This document shows, piece by piece, positions 43,232-53,745 of a stretch of 64,000 nucleotides of DNA (its first letter is position 1; each line of letters begins with the position of its first letter). The notes beneath the pieces are model-generated. The model was not told the DNA's origin. It made no database searches and saw only the letters and a program-made list of their open reading frames with translations. This stretch comes from Albugo candida (Eukaryota; Oomycota; Peronosporomycetes; Albuginales). The DNA is taken from NCBI GenBank assembly GCA_040437565.1, contig JBDOQK010000056.1:124001-188000 (forward strand), in the 5' to 3' direction. The translations under genes were made by a program, and so were the position numbers.

Positions 43232-43597
43232 TTACAAATCGGTGGTGGCTCGTGAGAGCGCTAATGTGGCTTGCTTTCCATGGATTAAAACGCGTGAAAT
43301 GTAAAGGGAACGTGAGGATGTTGTGATGTGTACGATTGGTTCCTGTTCTGGTTGAATCGGAGGAAAATTCTCGGAAGCGTCAACGCCAAAAGCTTCTTCA
43401 TTTTCATCGTCTTCTTGCCCGTCCTCCTTCTCGTCCGTATGTACAGTAAATGCTTGTTTCAATGTGGTAGCTTTATCCGTAAGGGATGTGAGAAAAGGAT
43501 ACTTTGCGTTTGTTGCCATATATTGCATGTCTCCGTCCGCTTGTATGCAGAAACCATGTGCATCATTCAGAAGATATCCTCGCACTGAATTGTCCAT
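43232..43597 (-). CDS. LAMTOR5/HBXIP-like roadblock-fold protein
   Basis: A 121-residue frame from ATG 43597. VRGYLLNDAHGFCIQADGDM and the later EPIVHITTSSRSLYISRVL with TLALSRAT match the strand pattern of the small Ragulator subunit LAMTOR5, which tethers Rag GTPases to lysosomes for TORC1 activation. Between the two parts lies a 30-residue acidic insert (DEKEDGQEDDENEE) absent from animal LAMTOR5. The call rests on a short sequence and on memory of the family, so it is moderate. Confidence 0.6.
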   Translation of the reverse strand: MDNSVRGYLLNDAHGFCIQADGDMQYMATNAKYPFLTSLTDKATTLKQAFTVHTDEKEDGQEDDENEEAFGVDASENFPPIQPEQEPIVHITTSSRSLYISRVLIHGKQATLALSRATTDL

Positions 43598-43714
43598 AAA
43601 GCTGGCTATTTTTGTAAACTATCGTCTTGTAAAGCTAGTAACGCAATAAATACTCGACGTCATGTCTACTTATGATACTATTCATTCCAAGGCGCACTAC
43701 TAAAATAATCCACG

Positions 43715-43814
43715 NNNNNNNNNNNNNNNNNNNNNNNNNNNNNNNNNNNNNNNNNNNNNNNNNNNNNNNNNNNNNNNNNNNNNNNNNNNNNNNNNNNNNN
43801 NNNNNNNNNNNNNN
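43715..43814. other. Assembly gap, 100 N
   Basis: Between the LAMTOR5-like gene and eRF1, 12 bp before the eRF1 ATG. No flanking repeat seen; the eRF1 promoter may be missing. Confidence 0.95.
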
Positions 43815-43826
43815 GGCCAAGAAATT

Positions 43827-45201
43827 ATGGCAGCAAATGCAGGAGACGAACAAGTCGAGCTTTTTAAAGTAAAAAAGCTAATTAAATCACTACAAGCAGC
43901 TCGAGGGTGCGCGAATTTTCTCTTTCTCTCACTAGCATCTTTTTTTTTCTTACTACATGTTCACTATCAGAAATGGAACGAGTATGATCTCTCTTATCAT
44001 TCCTCCAAAAGATCAAATTTCGCGTGTCTCTAAAATGCTTGCAGATGAAATGGGCACAGCATCTAACATCAAATCACGTGTCAATCGTCTTTCTGTCCTT
44101 GGAGCGATCACATCCACGCAGCAACGCCTTAAACTGTATTCAAAATGCCCTCCAAATGGACTCATTATCTACTGCGGTACTATCGTCACCGACGAAGGCA
44201 AAGAAAAACGCGTCAATATCGATTTCGAACCGTTTAAACCCATCAATACCTCTCTGTATATGTGTGATAATAAATTTCATACCGAAGCGTTAAATGAACT
44301 GCTGCAGGACAATGATCGGTTTGGATTCATTGTTATGGACGGAAATGGAGCTCTTTATGGTACCGTCGCTGGGAACGCACGAGAAATCCTGCATCGATTC
44401 TCTGTCGATTTACCGAAAAAACACGGACGAGGTGGTCAATCTGCTCTTCGTTTTGCCCGTTTACGTCTGGAAAAGCGTCATAATTATGTTCGAAAAGTAG
44501 CGGAAATGGCCACACAAATGTTTGTGTCCAACGACAAACCGAATATTTCAAATTTGGTACTTGCAGGATCGGCTGATTTCAAGAATGAGCTCAATACCAG
44601 TGATATGTTTGATAAACGGCTGCAGGAAATCGTTGTCAAAGTCGTGGATGTCTCTTACGGAGGAGAGAATGGATTCAATCAAGCGATTGAATTAGCGGCG
44701 GAAACGCTATCCAATGTAAAATTCGTCCAAGAAAAACGACTTATATGTAAATATATGGAGGAAATTGCTCAAGACTCGGGGAAATACTGTTTTGGTGTCG
44801 GTGATACGATGAGAGCGTTGGAACTTGGCGCAGTGGAAACGCTGATATTATGGGAAGATTTACCGCACACACGATTCACGTTGCGTAATGAGTCAACCGC
44901 AGCAGAGACACACAAGATCTTATCGCCATCAGAAGAAACAGTGGAGTCTCATTTCATCGATCCCGATAATAACGCAAAATTGGAAATTATGGAGCGGATC
45001 CCGTTAGTCGAATGGTTTGCGAATAATTACAAGCAATTCGGTACGGTGTTGGAATTTGTGACGTCCAAATCGCAAGAAGGCTCTCAATTCTGCAAAGGAT
45101 TTGGTGGAATTGGAGGTCTTCTACGATGGAAAGTCGATTTCATGGAAATGGAGTACGAATTCGACGAAGACGATGATTTTGATGAGGATGCATTTATGTA
45201 G
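43827..45201 (+). CDS. ERF1: Eukaryotic peptide chain release factor eRF1
   Basis: eRF1 recognises all three stop codons and triggers peptide release. Exons 43827-43906 and 43971-45201 (64-nt intron with a long pyrimidine tract) give 436 residues. All functional motifs are canonical: NIKS in [10 protein letters not shown], YxCxxxF as YMCDNKF, and GGQ in [11 protein letters not shown]. The C terminus is acidic ([11 protein letters not shown]), as usual for eRF3 binding. The normal NIKS and YxCxxxF motifs are consistent with a standard genetic code. The gap 43715-43814 lies just upstream. Confidence 0.98.
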
Positions 45202-45340
45202 TTCTAGATATCATGAGGCTCAATGTCAGCAAAACTAATCATTCGATGAGAGAATTTTCACGTTTGGCATCTCAACCTCATCACTCTCTCCCTTCCTGCA
45301 GATTCACAGGCTCCGTACTGAGTCTGAAGCTTTGTCGCGA

Positions 45341-45754
45341 TTGAAATCTCCCAACGATTCGTACTGCCTCCCTTTTCAGTCGTCAATCCCAATACCAAGA
45401 AGGCTGGCGATGCGAGAGGATGTAGAGTAAGTCGTCTTCCGTAACCAATTCTCCCGGACTCGGGCTTGTATAGACATATCCCAAGGATGCATTTTCGNNN
45501 NNNNNNNNNNNNNNNNNNNNNNNNNNNNNNNNNNNNNNNNNNNNNNNNNNNNNNNNNNNNNNNNNNNNNNNNNNNNNNNNNNNNNNNNNNNNNNNNNTTG
45601 AAATCTCCCAACGATTCGTACTGCCTCCCTTTTCAGTCGTCAATCCCAATACCAAGAAGGCTGGCGATGCGAGAGGATGTAGAGTAAGTCGTCTTCCGTA
45701 ACCAATTCTCCCGGACTCGGGCTTGTATAGACATATCCCAAGGATGCATTTTCG
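45341..45754. repeat. 157-bp contig-end duplicate around gap 45498-45597
   Basis: 45341-45497 equals 45598-45754, at the 3' end of the channel gene. Confidence 0.9.
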
Positions 45755-48700
45755 CCATCCTTCAGGTACCGAAAAAGCCCCAAAACGAGCATTCCTTCCG
45801 ACAGCAAAAGCCCGTGAAACATCTCAGCAAAACATCGACCCACGAGATGTTTCGGGGCTCTGGTAGCGTACAACGAGCTCCGTTGAAGCATTTCGTCGGC
45901 CGTATCACTCAAATCTTCCGATGACTTGTCTTCCAAAACGAAGCCATCCTATCGAACACTGTCAGCGCCCCACAGACTTTGACTGCAGCCAACGTACGCT
46001 CTTCCATGCAGCCGAAATAAATTCGTGCAGAATCCTCTTAATCATCGGATTGAAAAACTGATTGATCATAAGGTTATCGCAAAATGATAAGCTGCATGTC
46101 AATCCTGAGGCAAATGCCGGGGAAACCGAGAAATCCGATGCTGTAAGGGCTAAAGTCTTTTTCTCAGAAGGGAATCCTCGCCTGGGCTCTTGAAGCAGCG
46201 ATTGTGCGATGTAATGGACATTGGATCGATTCGTGAGCTCAGTGATGATACTCCCGGCCTTGTGGTGCCCCACCATTGACAACACTGTCCTGTAGAGCGC
46301 TAGACAAGGCTAAAGACAATGTGAGCAACCGATCATGAGATGAGAAGCAAGTCTACCGCATCGGCTAGCAACTCGGTCTCGCAGGACTCAGAAAAAGCTT
46401 CACGCTGAGTCGACATGAGNNNNNNNNNNNNNNNNNNNNNNNNNNNNNNNNNNNNNNNNNNNNNNNNNNNNNNNNNNNNNNNNNNNNNNNNNNNNNNNNN
46501 NNNNNNNNNNNNNNNNNNNATACTTCCGGCCTTGTGGTGCCCCACCATTGACAACACTGTCCTGTAGAGCGCTAGACAAGGCTAAGGACAATGTGAGCAA
46601 TCGATCATGAGATGAGAAGCAATTGTACCGCATCGGCTAGCAACTCGGTCTCGCAGGACTCAGAAAAAGCTTCACGCTGAGTCGACATGAGCACAATTCG
46701 AAAAGACTTTTGAACTCCACCGAGCTGTAAGCTTGAGATATGATATGGGTTCCTGTGAAGGAAATACACGTCTGGAAAGTGAGCAAACAGAGCATACTGC
46801 TCCTCGTTTGGGATTGTTGCAGCTATAAACACAATGGGTCGATGAGGATGCAGCACATCCACACGCAAAGGACCGATAAAGTAAGGCATGTGCTCGGGGA
46901 ATGTATCCATTGACACGACACAAACTGTGATAGGATCCAATTGGAACTGTAATGTGCTCACGTCGTCGATAAGAACGTCATGGAGCCTGCGAGGACCTGT
47001 GTCACCTGCTTTACCAACAATGGAAGGACGATGAAGCAGTCGAGGAAGACAATTCGGGACTTGAGATTGACCCAAGAGGGAGTTTGATAGAGGTGGTCTC
47101 CAGCTTCCCTTCGTCATAGACTCGACTGCATCCGCTTGACGCCGGTCTTTGGCGATCGCAATTGCTGATTCGTAACCCACGCACGTATACGAGAAGCCTG
47201 GATTCAAAAGAATGTTGCTCTGAGGAGCTCCAGCCGGGACAATTGCGAATACGATAACACCACATTTCTCGAAGATAAGACCCGATACCTGAGCAAATGC
47301 CATTCCTCCAACGACAGCCTCGCTTGGAAGCTTGACACAATAGAGCTCGTGGCTGGCTCCATGCAAATACCGTGAGACCCAATGCGATGTTTCTGCATCC
47401 AAATAAGAGTTAGACGCATTCACGTTCGATGAGCACGTGAGGTTGTAGATCAGAGTCGAAAAGCCCGGACAGACACAATTTTGTGCCAGTAGTGAAAGCA
47501 CCAGCTCCGGATAGAACAAAGCGTTTTCTACGTGTAGATCTTCCATCAAGCGAGCATTACACGATCGATGCATTTGCACGTATAACGGGGCGCAAGGCCC
47601 AAAACGCTTGGCCGCCAAAACTCGCATAAGCGTTCGATAATCGCATTCTTGCTCGTCTGTTTGCTTATTTGCATGAGATAGAATGAAGATTGCAGAAGCT
47701 GAGCAGCAAGCGGATCGTTCTGCATCTTGCTGATCCAAAATGCTTCCCTGGATAAAGCTTGTTCGCTTCGAGTAGAATGGATCCATTAAGAGAGCCTGCA
47801 ATGAGCTGGAAGGTTCTTCTTCCGATAGCACCACTACGTTGACATCCACAACATCATGATCATCGTGAAAGACCTCGTGGAAGAAGCAGTCGATGCGTAA
47901 GGTGCTCAGGTCTCCACAGAGAACCACATGCCGAACACGGCTAGAAGGCTTATACTTTGCTGCTTGGTACACTGAGAAAGCACTTCGGAGATCCATCACG
48001 TGAGCGAGCTGGTAGGGTACAATCACTATGAGTACGACCACGAGGATGCCGACAAAGAGCTTTGCGAGCGTATTGTCTGCCGGGGGAACTTGAATGGTCA
48101 CAAACATGAGTATGGAGTTGAAAAAGGAATTGAAAAACGTCCAATTATGATTCCATTTGATCCTTTCATCGAGCGTTTCAGCAATCTGGAGGATCCCTGC
48201 GGCACATGCGATGATGAAAATCAGCTGCAAGTAGCATAGAGCGGCAAATTGCTGCACTGGAGCCATATACTCGTGACAACGTGCTAAAACGGCTTTGATA
48301 GATTGATAGCAATGAAGGAAACGGACAGGGTACAAAAAACGCCATGGAGAAGCTCCAAGCCAAAGCGTACTACACAAGATACCTAGTTAGGGATTAATGA
48401 GATCGATGACCTTGATTGATAGCGTACGCACTGTGAGGAGACCAGAAATGATGCTGGAAGTACCGGAAGGGTGATACAAAGAACTTCCAAAGTGGAGACT
48501 GATAGAATCGAGTCAAGACGATGATCAGAGAGATATACGTCACGGAAGAAGAAAGCTATGAAAAAGCATGCCGCTAAGATTATTTCCAGGCTCCATTGCA
48601 AAGGTGGAAGCTATTAGAAAGTATCAGAGTCTCGTAACATGCGGCTCCTACTACTTACAGAGCTCAGCGGGGGCTGATACGTTCTCAGAATGTATGAACA

Positions 48701-48794
48701 AGAGAATAAAAAAGAGGAGATCGCAACCACGACGTCGTAAAAAATCCCAAATGTGCTGTGGTCCAAATACCTTGACAGAATCACAATCAAACAT
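45640..48794 (-). CDS. BK/Slo-like channel protein with altered selectivity filter
   Basis: Exons are 48794-48681, 48610-48411, 48369-46629, 46581-45998 (spanning gap 46420-46519) and 45948-45640; splice phases agree. Early hydrophobic segments (CDLLFFILLFI, ILAACFFIAFFF, LCITLPVLPASFL) and an S4-like FLYPVRFLHCYQ precede the pore. The large C-terminal part has two RCK-type ligand-sensing domains (RHVVLCGDLSTL, SACCSASAIFILS and ETELLADAV). Where potassium channels have TVGYGD, this one reads IQVPPAD, so the filter glycines are gone. A further 36-nt intron could extend the tail to 45258. It may be non-selective, silent, or a regulatory subunit. The 157-bp repeat around gap 45498-45597 is an assembly artefact. 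Confidence 0.8.
46248..46691. repeat. 172-bp diverged contig-end duplicate around gap 46420-46519
   Basis: 46248-46419 and 46520-46691 align without indels with five differences. Four fall in the channel gene's intron and one is a silent third-position change (GGG/GGA). Confidence 0.85.
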
Positions 48795-49210
48795 TTTTGG
48801 CCTGGAAAGCCTCAAGTAAGAAAACCTGCTTATTCGATCTCGGAGGCGTTTTCCGCGCAAAAAATTAAATGAGGTAGAGGATACGACACCTTTGTAGACT
48901 TATTGAGTGAAATTCAAAGTACAGGAGCAGCTTGACGCACCATGGGCGCTTCCAAGGCTTCTGTGCGGTGGAACGGATTCTTTCATCATAGTGCGATGAA
49001 ACGGAGACGTCTTGCACAGGAAGCGTGACAAATATGTTGAGTGTGTCACTTATATAAGAAATGTACCATTGGAATCGTTCCGTAATGCTTTGTGTGCTCC
49101 GTGCATAGCTGCGTATTGTTCGAAGCGTTGGGTGCGGAATGCATCATGACGTTTCAAGATCCGTCCAGGTCAAGAAGCGAATCACTTATATATTAATGTG
49201 TACACCTTAA
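48795..49210. other. 416-bp intergenic stretch
   Basis: Between the channel gene's 5' end and the kinesin 3' end, both minus strand. A plus-strand frame of 28 residues (MGASKASVRWNG) lies near 48942-49028 with a myristoylation-like start, but it has no other support. It should hold the channel promoter. Confidence 0.4.
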
Positions 49211-51907
49211 CTAGCTGTTTTGTTTATCTACCCATGTCTCACAACTGAGCTTTTTTACTTGCACTACGTCTGCGGAAGCCACGATCGGAGCGTGTATCTG
49301 TAAACTGGGAAGTGTCCCACATATCAAGAGCATGGGATCCATGCATTTGTCTGCGTAGTAATCTCCATATTCCTGTGGATGCATCCCACTGTCTTCATCT
49401 TCCGCTTCTCCTTGTGAATTGATAGAATTCCTTCGTGTACTTGAGTTATTCGCATAAGATGTGGCTCCATTTTTGTAATAAAGCAGCTCTTCACGGAGCA
49501 ATCGGTATTTTTCCTGAGACTTTATAATTTGCGATCGAAAAAGCGTTTGATACTGCTGAAGTGAGCTTTGAAGACACGCCATGTGATTNNNNNNNNNNNN
49601 NNNNNNNNNNNNNNNNNNNNNNNNNNNNNNNNNNNNNNNNNNNNNNNNNNNNNNNNNNNNNNNNNNNNNNNNNNNNNNNNNNNNNNNNTCATCTTCCGCT
49701 TCTCCTTGTGAATTGATAGAATTCCTTCGTGTACTTGAGTTATTCGCATAAGATGTGGCTCCATTTTTGTAATAAAGCAGCTCTTCACGGAGCAATCGGT
49801 ATTTTTCCTGAGACTTTATAATTTGCGATCGAAAAAGCGTTTGATACTGCTGAAGTGAGCTTTGAAGACACGCCATGTGATTCCCTTGTTCTGCCAGTCG
49901 CGTCTCATTGGTGTGTACAGCAACCTCTGCTTGGTTTCGCAAGTTTTGAAGAAGCACTTCTAGCTCTTCCACATGCTTTCTCAACTTCAAATTCTCTTCT
50001 GATAAATAAGACCCTTGCTCGTGACTTTCACTCTCAAGGAATGAACGTGAGAGACTCTGCAGTTTGAGTTTGAGCTCGCAAATCTGAATTCCTCTTTCTT
50101 GAGATTGTATTTGGTGTACACAAACCTTTCCATTCTCGTCGATATCATGGTCAGGATTGTAATTACTTGATTGGATTCCAGGACATCGGGAGAAAGCTTC
50201 AGTGATCAGCAATGAATCAGTTGATGTGGTGATACATTTGATATCGATAATATTGTGCTCTCCAGTCGATAGCACGGTCCTCCAATCAGCCATTTGAAGC
50301 AGCTTTCGCAAACTGAGCGTTGGATAAAGAAGAGCTGGAACGGTGGAGTGTGTATTCACCGATAATAAGGTCACTGTGATCTCCTCCAAGCTCTTCTGCA
50401 AGTCATTCAGTTCTTGGTCTTTGACATTTTTCTCAGCCTGAATCGATTCTTTATCTCGTTCGATTTCAGCATTCCATTCTGTGAGATGCTCACATTTTCG
50501 CTCATACTCTTCCATTCTTCGAAGTAATTGCGTGTGAGACATTTTTAGAGAGCCGTCAAGCTGCTCATTTGAATTCCATTGCAGTTCATTAGATCCCTCA
50601 GGCTTTATTGCATCACGTTTCTCGTTTTCACGACCCGTATCGAGAGAGTCGGCTCTGGTTTCCAAATCATGCTTGAGAGCTTGTATCTCTCGTTTTCCAG
50701 CCGATACAGCTTCCATTGCTTGCAGGTATAGCTCTTTGAGCTTTTGTTTCGGCAAATCATCGTCCTCCAATGGTGAAGAAACCAGCATATTTTTCAGCTC
50801 TTTTGCACGTAATCCAAATCGAAGAGTCGACATGGTTTCTGACAGATTATATGTGCTGCAGGATGCGGTCAGTATCAGAGCTATTTTCGCTTTTCCACTC
50901 AGAGAATCTTGCAAAATGCGAGTGAGTTTACTGTCCCGGTACGGAACGTGTTTCTTCCCTTCAGCCAGAGCTTTGATCACATTACTTAACGCTGAAAGCG
51001 ATTTGTTGATGGAAATTGCTTCCTGGAGAGCCTTACCACTGACATTCGATTTATTCACAAGCTCTGATCCAGCCAAGTCAACAATATACATTGTACAGCT
51101 CTTCAGCTTCATCCGTGACCCATCCACTAACGTTTGATAGCGCGCCATCGTTATTGTAAAGACGCTGTGACTTCGACTTGAATCCTTGTTCATCTTGGTC
51201 GATGTCACAGCTCTTTGCTGAGTCCCCGATCGAACGTATTCAATCATTGTGCCAGCGTCTGGAGCAACCAGCTCGGTCATATCACTGATGAAGACACCAC
51301 GTTGTGAGCATTCGCGTACGCGAAGAAGTCCTCCAGTGTTACGCGCATTCCCAGCCGAAACCGATGCTGAAGACCGACCACTCCTATCCGTACAATGCAA
51401 CAAATCACGAATTTGCTCCAAGTAAATCTCCACGAATGAAGCAGTAAATTCGAGACAAGTGGAATCGTCTTGATACGTCTCCTTCTCACGATACAAGTCT
51501 CGTATTAACCGCGGAATGATCCCGTCACTCTGATTCACAATCGATTTTGACTGCTTGGTGCAGGCATCCATGCAGCCTGAGATCGTGTGCGTCTTTCCGG
51601 AACCAGTCTGCCCGTACGCGAAAATGGTGCAGTTACCACCTTGGATGAAGTCATGTACCAAGTGTTTTGCGCTGTTCTCATACACTTGTTCTTGTGTGGC
51701 AGTAACGTCAAAGATACGATCAAAAGTGCAGCGTAAATCGTCGACTTCACAATGAGCGCTGCGGATATATACTCCGCGATCGTCAACTACTGTCGAACAG
51801 GAACTAGCACCGACTTCTTTCTCTAAGGCGTTCTGGGGCCGAAGTCGGCAGTACACTTGGATGTTGAAAGGAATTTCCTGCGAGTCGGAAGAGGAGTCTG
51901 GCATCAA
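49211..51907 (-). CDS. Plus-end kinesin motor (kinesin-1-like head with coiled coil)
   Basis: The N-terminal motor domain (about residues 15-370) has the P-loop GQTGSGKTHT, switch I NKDSSRSHSVF, switch II VDLAGSE and the neck-proximal PYRDSKLTRILQDSL. A coiled coil follows (SLEEITVTLLS, KHVEELEVLLQNL). The motor lies at the N terminus, so plus-end movement is expected. The sequence includes gap 49589-49688 with a 194-bp exact repeat at 49395-49588 and 49689-49882; together 294 bases, a multiple of three, so the frame survives by chance. The real protein is about 800 residues. Subfamily is uncertain; the head resembles kinesin-1. Confidence 0.93.
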   Translation of the reverse strand: MMPDSSSDSQEIPFNIQVYCRLRPQNALEKEVGASSCSTVVDDRGVYIRSAHCEVDDLRCTFDRIFDVTATQEQVYENSAKHLVHDFIQGGNCTIFAYGQTGSGKTHTISGCMDACTKQSKSIVNQSDGIIPRLIRDLYREKETYQDDSTCLEFTASFVEIYLEQIRDLLHCTDRSGRSSASVSAGNARNTGGLLRVRECSQRGVFISDMTELVAPDAGTMIEYVRSGTQQRAVTSTKMNKDSSRSHSVFTITMARYQTLVDGSRMKLKSCTMYIVDLAGSELVNKSNVSGKALQEAISINKSLSALSNVIKALAEGKKHVPYRDSKLTRILQDSLSGKAKIALILTASCSTYNLSETMSTLRFGLRAKELKNMLVSSPLEDDDLPKQKLKELYLQAMEAVSAGKREIQALKHDLETRADSLDTGRENEKRDAIKPEGSNELQWNSNEQLDGSLKMSHTQLLRRMEEYERKCEHLTEWNAEIERDKESIQAEKNVKDQELNDLQKSLEEITVTLLSVNTHSTVPALLYPTLSLRKLLQMADWRTVLSTGEHNIIDIKCITTSTDSLLITEAFSRCPGIQSSNYNPDHDIDENGKVCVHQIQSQERGIQICELKLKLQSLSRSFLESESHEQGSYLSEENLKLRKHVEELEVLLQNLRNQAEVAVHTNETRLAEQGNHMACLQSSLQQYQTLFRSQIIKSQEKYRLLREELLYYKNGATSYANNSSTRRNSINSQGEAEDXXXXXXXXXXXXXXXXXXXXXXXXXXXXXXXXXXNHMACLQSSLQQYQTLFRSQIIKSQEKYRLLREELLYYKNGATSYANNSSTRRNSINSQGEAEDEDSGMHPQEYGDYYADKCMDPMLLICGTLPSLQIHAPIVASADVVQVKKLSCETWVDKQNS
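49395..49882. repeat. 194-bp contig-end duplicate around gap 49589-49688
   Basis: 49395-49588 equals 49689-49882, inside the kinesin coiled coil. Confidence 0.9.
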
Positions 51908-52069
51908 GAAGATGAGATAATAGCTTCACGAGAAGAAACAGAATTCTTAGTTCGTAGGATGCATTTAGATGTGTAAATATAGCGTAGTAGCTGCTTTTCT
52001 AATCGAATCAGTTCAGAAAGAATGATTGTAGCATTCTTCTAGGAATGCGATGCAGGGCCGAGACGTTCT

Positions 52070-52075
52070 GATTGG
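52070..52075. promoter_or_regulatory. CCAAT box upstream of ALG13
   Basis: GATTGG lies 34 bp before the ALG13 start codon. It resembles the motifs upstream of HisG, KAE1, HIR3 and the ATP-grasp gene. Confidence 0.4.
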
Positions 52076-52108
52076 TGGAATTCGTGCTAGAACTGTTTGT
52101 TTGGCGGA

Positions 52109-52606
52109 ATGCGAGTTTTTGTTACTGTGGGCACGACTAAGTTTGACGCGTTGATCGAAGCTTTGGATCAGAGAGAATGTTTACGGGCTTTGTATGAACA
52201 TGGATATCGAGAAATCACAATGCAGATTGGTCACGGAATGTATGTACCTCGTGGAATACTGGAAGACAGACCAGATTTGAAATTATCCTATTATCGGCAT
52301 GATCCACATTATAAAAAAGATGTCGTGAAGGCTGATTTAGTGATAAGTCATGCCGGTGCTGGATCGTGTATGGATACGCTCGCCGAAAAGAAAAAACTCA
52401 TCGTCGTTGTTAATACAGCTCTTATGAACAATCATCAGGCAGAATTAGCCGACGCTATGGATGAAAGGAGGTACTGTATCAAAACTACTTGCAAAGATTT
52501 ACCGGATACGCTCAAGCAAGGGCGCTGGAAAGATGATTTAGAGCCGTATCCCTCGCCGAATTTGAACGCATTTCCAGCATTAGTTGATGCACTGATGGGC
52601 GTATAG
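52109..52606 (+). CDS. ALG13: UDP-GlcNAc transferase subunit ALG13
   Basis: A 165-residue protein without introns. MRVFVTVGTTKFDALIEAL at the N terminus and ADLVISHAGAGSCMDTLAEK, VVVNTALMNNHQAELADAM near the middle are the glycosyltransferase-B donor-binding half. ALG13 pairs with the membrane protein ALG14 on the endoplasmic reticulum to add the second GlcNAc to the lipid-linked oligosaccharide for N-glycosylation. It is a separate short protein, as in yeast, not fused to ALG14 or to an OTU domain. The ATG at 52109 is chosen because family members begin at this methionine. Confidence 0.94.
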   Translation: MRVFVTVGTTKFDALIEALDQRECLRALYEHGYREITMQIGHGMYVPRGILEDRPDLKLSYYRHDPHYKKDVVKADLVISHAGAGSCMDTLAEKKKLIVVVNTALMNNHQAELADAMDERRYCIKTTCKDLPDTLKQGRWKDDLEPYPSPNLNAFPALVDALMGV

Positions 52607-52642
52607 CTACTTTCGTGTGACTTTTTATTGGGTCCACATTCG

Positions 52643-52762
52643 GGTAACAATANNNNNNNNNNNNNNNNNNNNNNNNNNNNNNNNNNNNNNNNNNNNNNNN
52701 NNNNNNNNNNNNNNNNNNNNNNNNNNNNNNNNNNNNNNNNNNNNNNNNNNNNGGTAACAATA
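52643..52762. repeat. 10-bp contig-end duplicate around gap 52653-52752
   Basis: GGTAACAATA ends the left piece and starts the right piece, between ALG13 and ISY1. It is short enough to be chance taken alone. Confidence 0.5.
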
Positions 52763-52780
52763 CTTTGACATCGTGTTACA

Positions 52781-53562
52781 ATGGCTCGAAATGAGGAAAA
52801 AGCGCAGTCTTTGCTGAATCGATGGACGTCCATGAAGCAAGACTTTGCGGATACCTTCAAAAAGTAACAATAAAGACATTCTATTCGCTCGATTCCCATG
52901 ACCAGTTTGATATGACGTGCACTTTTCGCGCCATAGTCGTCGACCTTACACAGCCTCGCTATGCCACACGCTTCGAGATGCAGAACGTTTTCGCCGGCAA
53001 ATTGTGCGTGAAATATCAAGAAAAATCTCAGACATACAAAACGGTCCGTACAGATGCCTTGAGACACACTCATTGGTTGCGTAGCAACGTTATTCAAAGC
53101 CACTTAACTCATGCTCGGTGCATTCATGTAGCGGGATCAAGCGAGCATATAATTCGCGATCTAAATGATGAGATAAATAGAAAAATACGATTGAAGAGGC
53201 ACTGGGAGCTACGAATTGTCGAATTAGGAGGACCTGATTATGGAAAGAGTCAACCGCAAGTCTACGAATCCGATGATAATGTGGTGCATGCTGGCGGCTA
53301 CAAATACTTTGGAGCAGCCAAGAATCTACCGGGCGTCCGTGAACTATTTGAGAAACCAAAAGAAACCAACGAAAAAAAGCGGACTGTGGATGACCTCTAT
53401 GCCAATATTTGTCCAGACTATTACGGATTTCGCGATGACGATGTTGCGGAGCTATTGGAGGAAGAAAAGCGAGTGGAAAAAGCTCAGCGTCAGGAGGCCA
53501 TAGAGGAATGGGAAGCGCAACACGGGGCTGAGAAGTATAATACGAAAGCATCTGTACCATAA
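52781..53562 (+). CDS. ISY1: Pre-mRNA splicing factor ISY1
   Basis: ISY1 belongs to the Prp19-associated (NTC) part of the spliceosome and is needed for the first catalytic step. Exons 52781-52863, 52937-53043 and 53132-53562 give 206 residues. The N terminus is MARNEEKAQSLLNRW. Exon 2 gives RRPYTASLCHTLRDAERFRR and ISRKISDIQN, exon 3 SSEHIIRDLNDEINRKIRLK, HWELRIVELGGPDYGK, GYKYFGAAKNLPGVRELF. Introns are 73 and 88 nt, longer than usual here. The exon reading only becomes ISY1-like in the N-terminal third after both introns are removed. Confidence 0.93.
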
Positions 53563-53745
53563 CATTTTTATCTGTTGAATCGTCAGATCGCTAATGTGTG
53601 AATTTTGCAGGTCGCTTGCTCTTAGTAACAAAATGAATTGACAAAATACAAACAGTACCATTTCGTACTTAAGCAACTTAGCTCGGTAGAGTTTGATGCT
53701 GCCATCTATTTCCTTTGGTAGCAAGCGCATTGAGCTCCGTAGCAT

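Noticed and set aside
48942-49028. 28-residue ORF with a myristoylation-like start
   Set aside because: Too short and unsupported by splicing or conservation evidence visible here.
49395-49882. Tandem coiled-coil repeat in kinesin
   Set aside because: The two copies are identical at the DNA level and border an N gap, so this is not a protein repeat.
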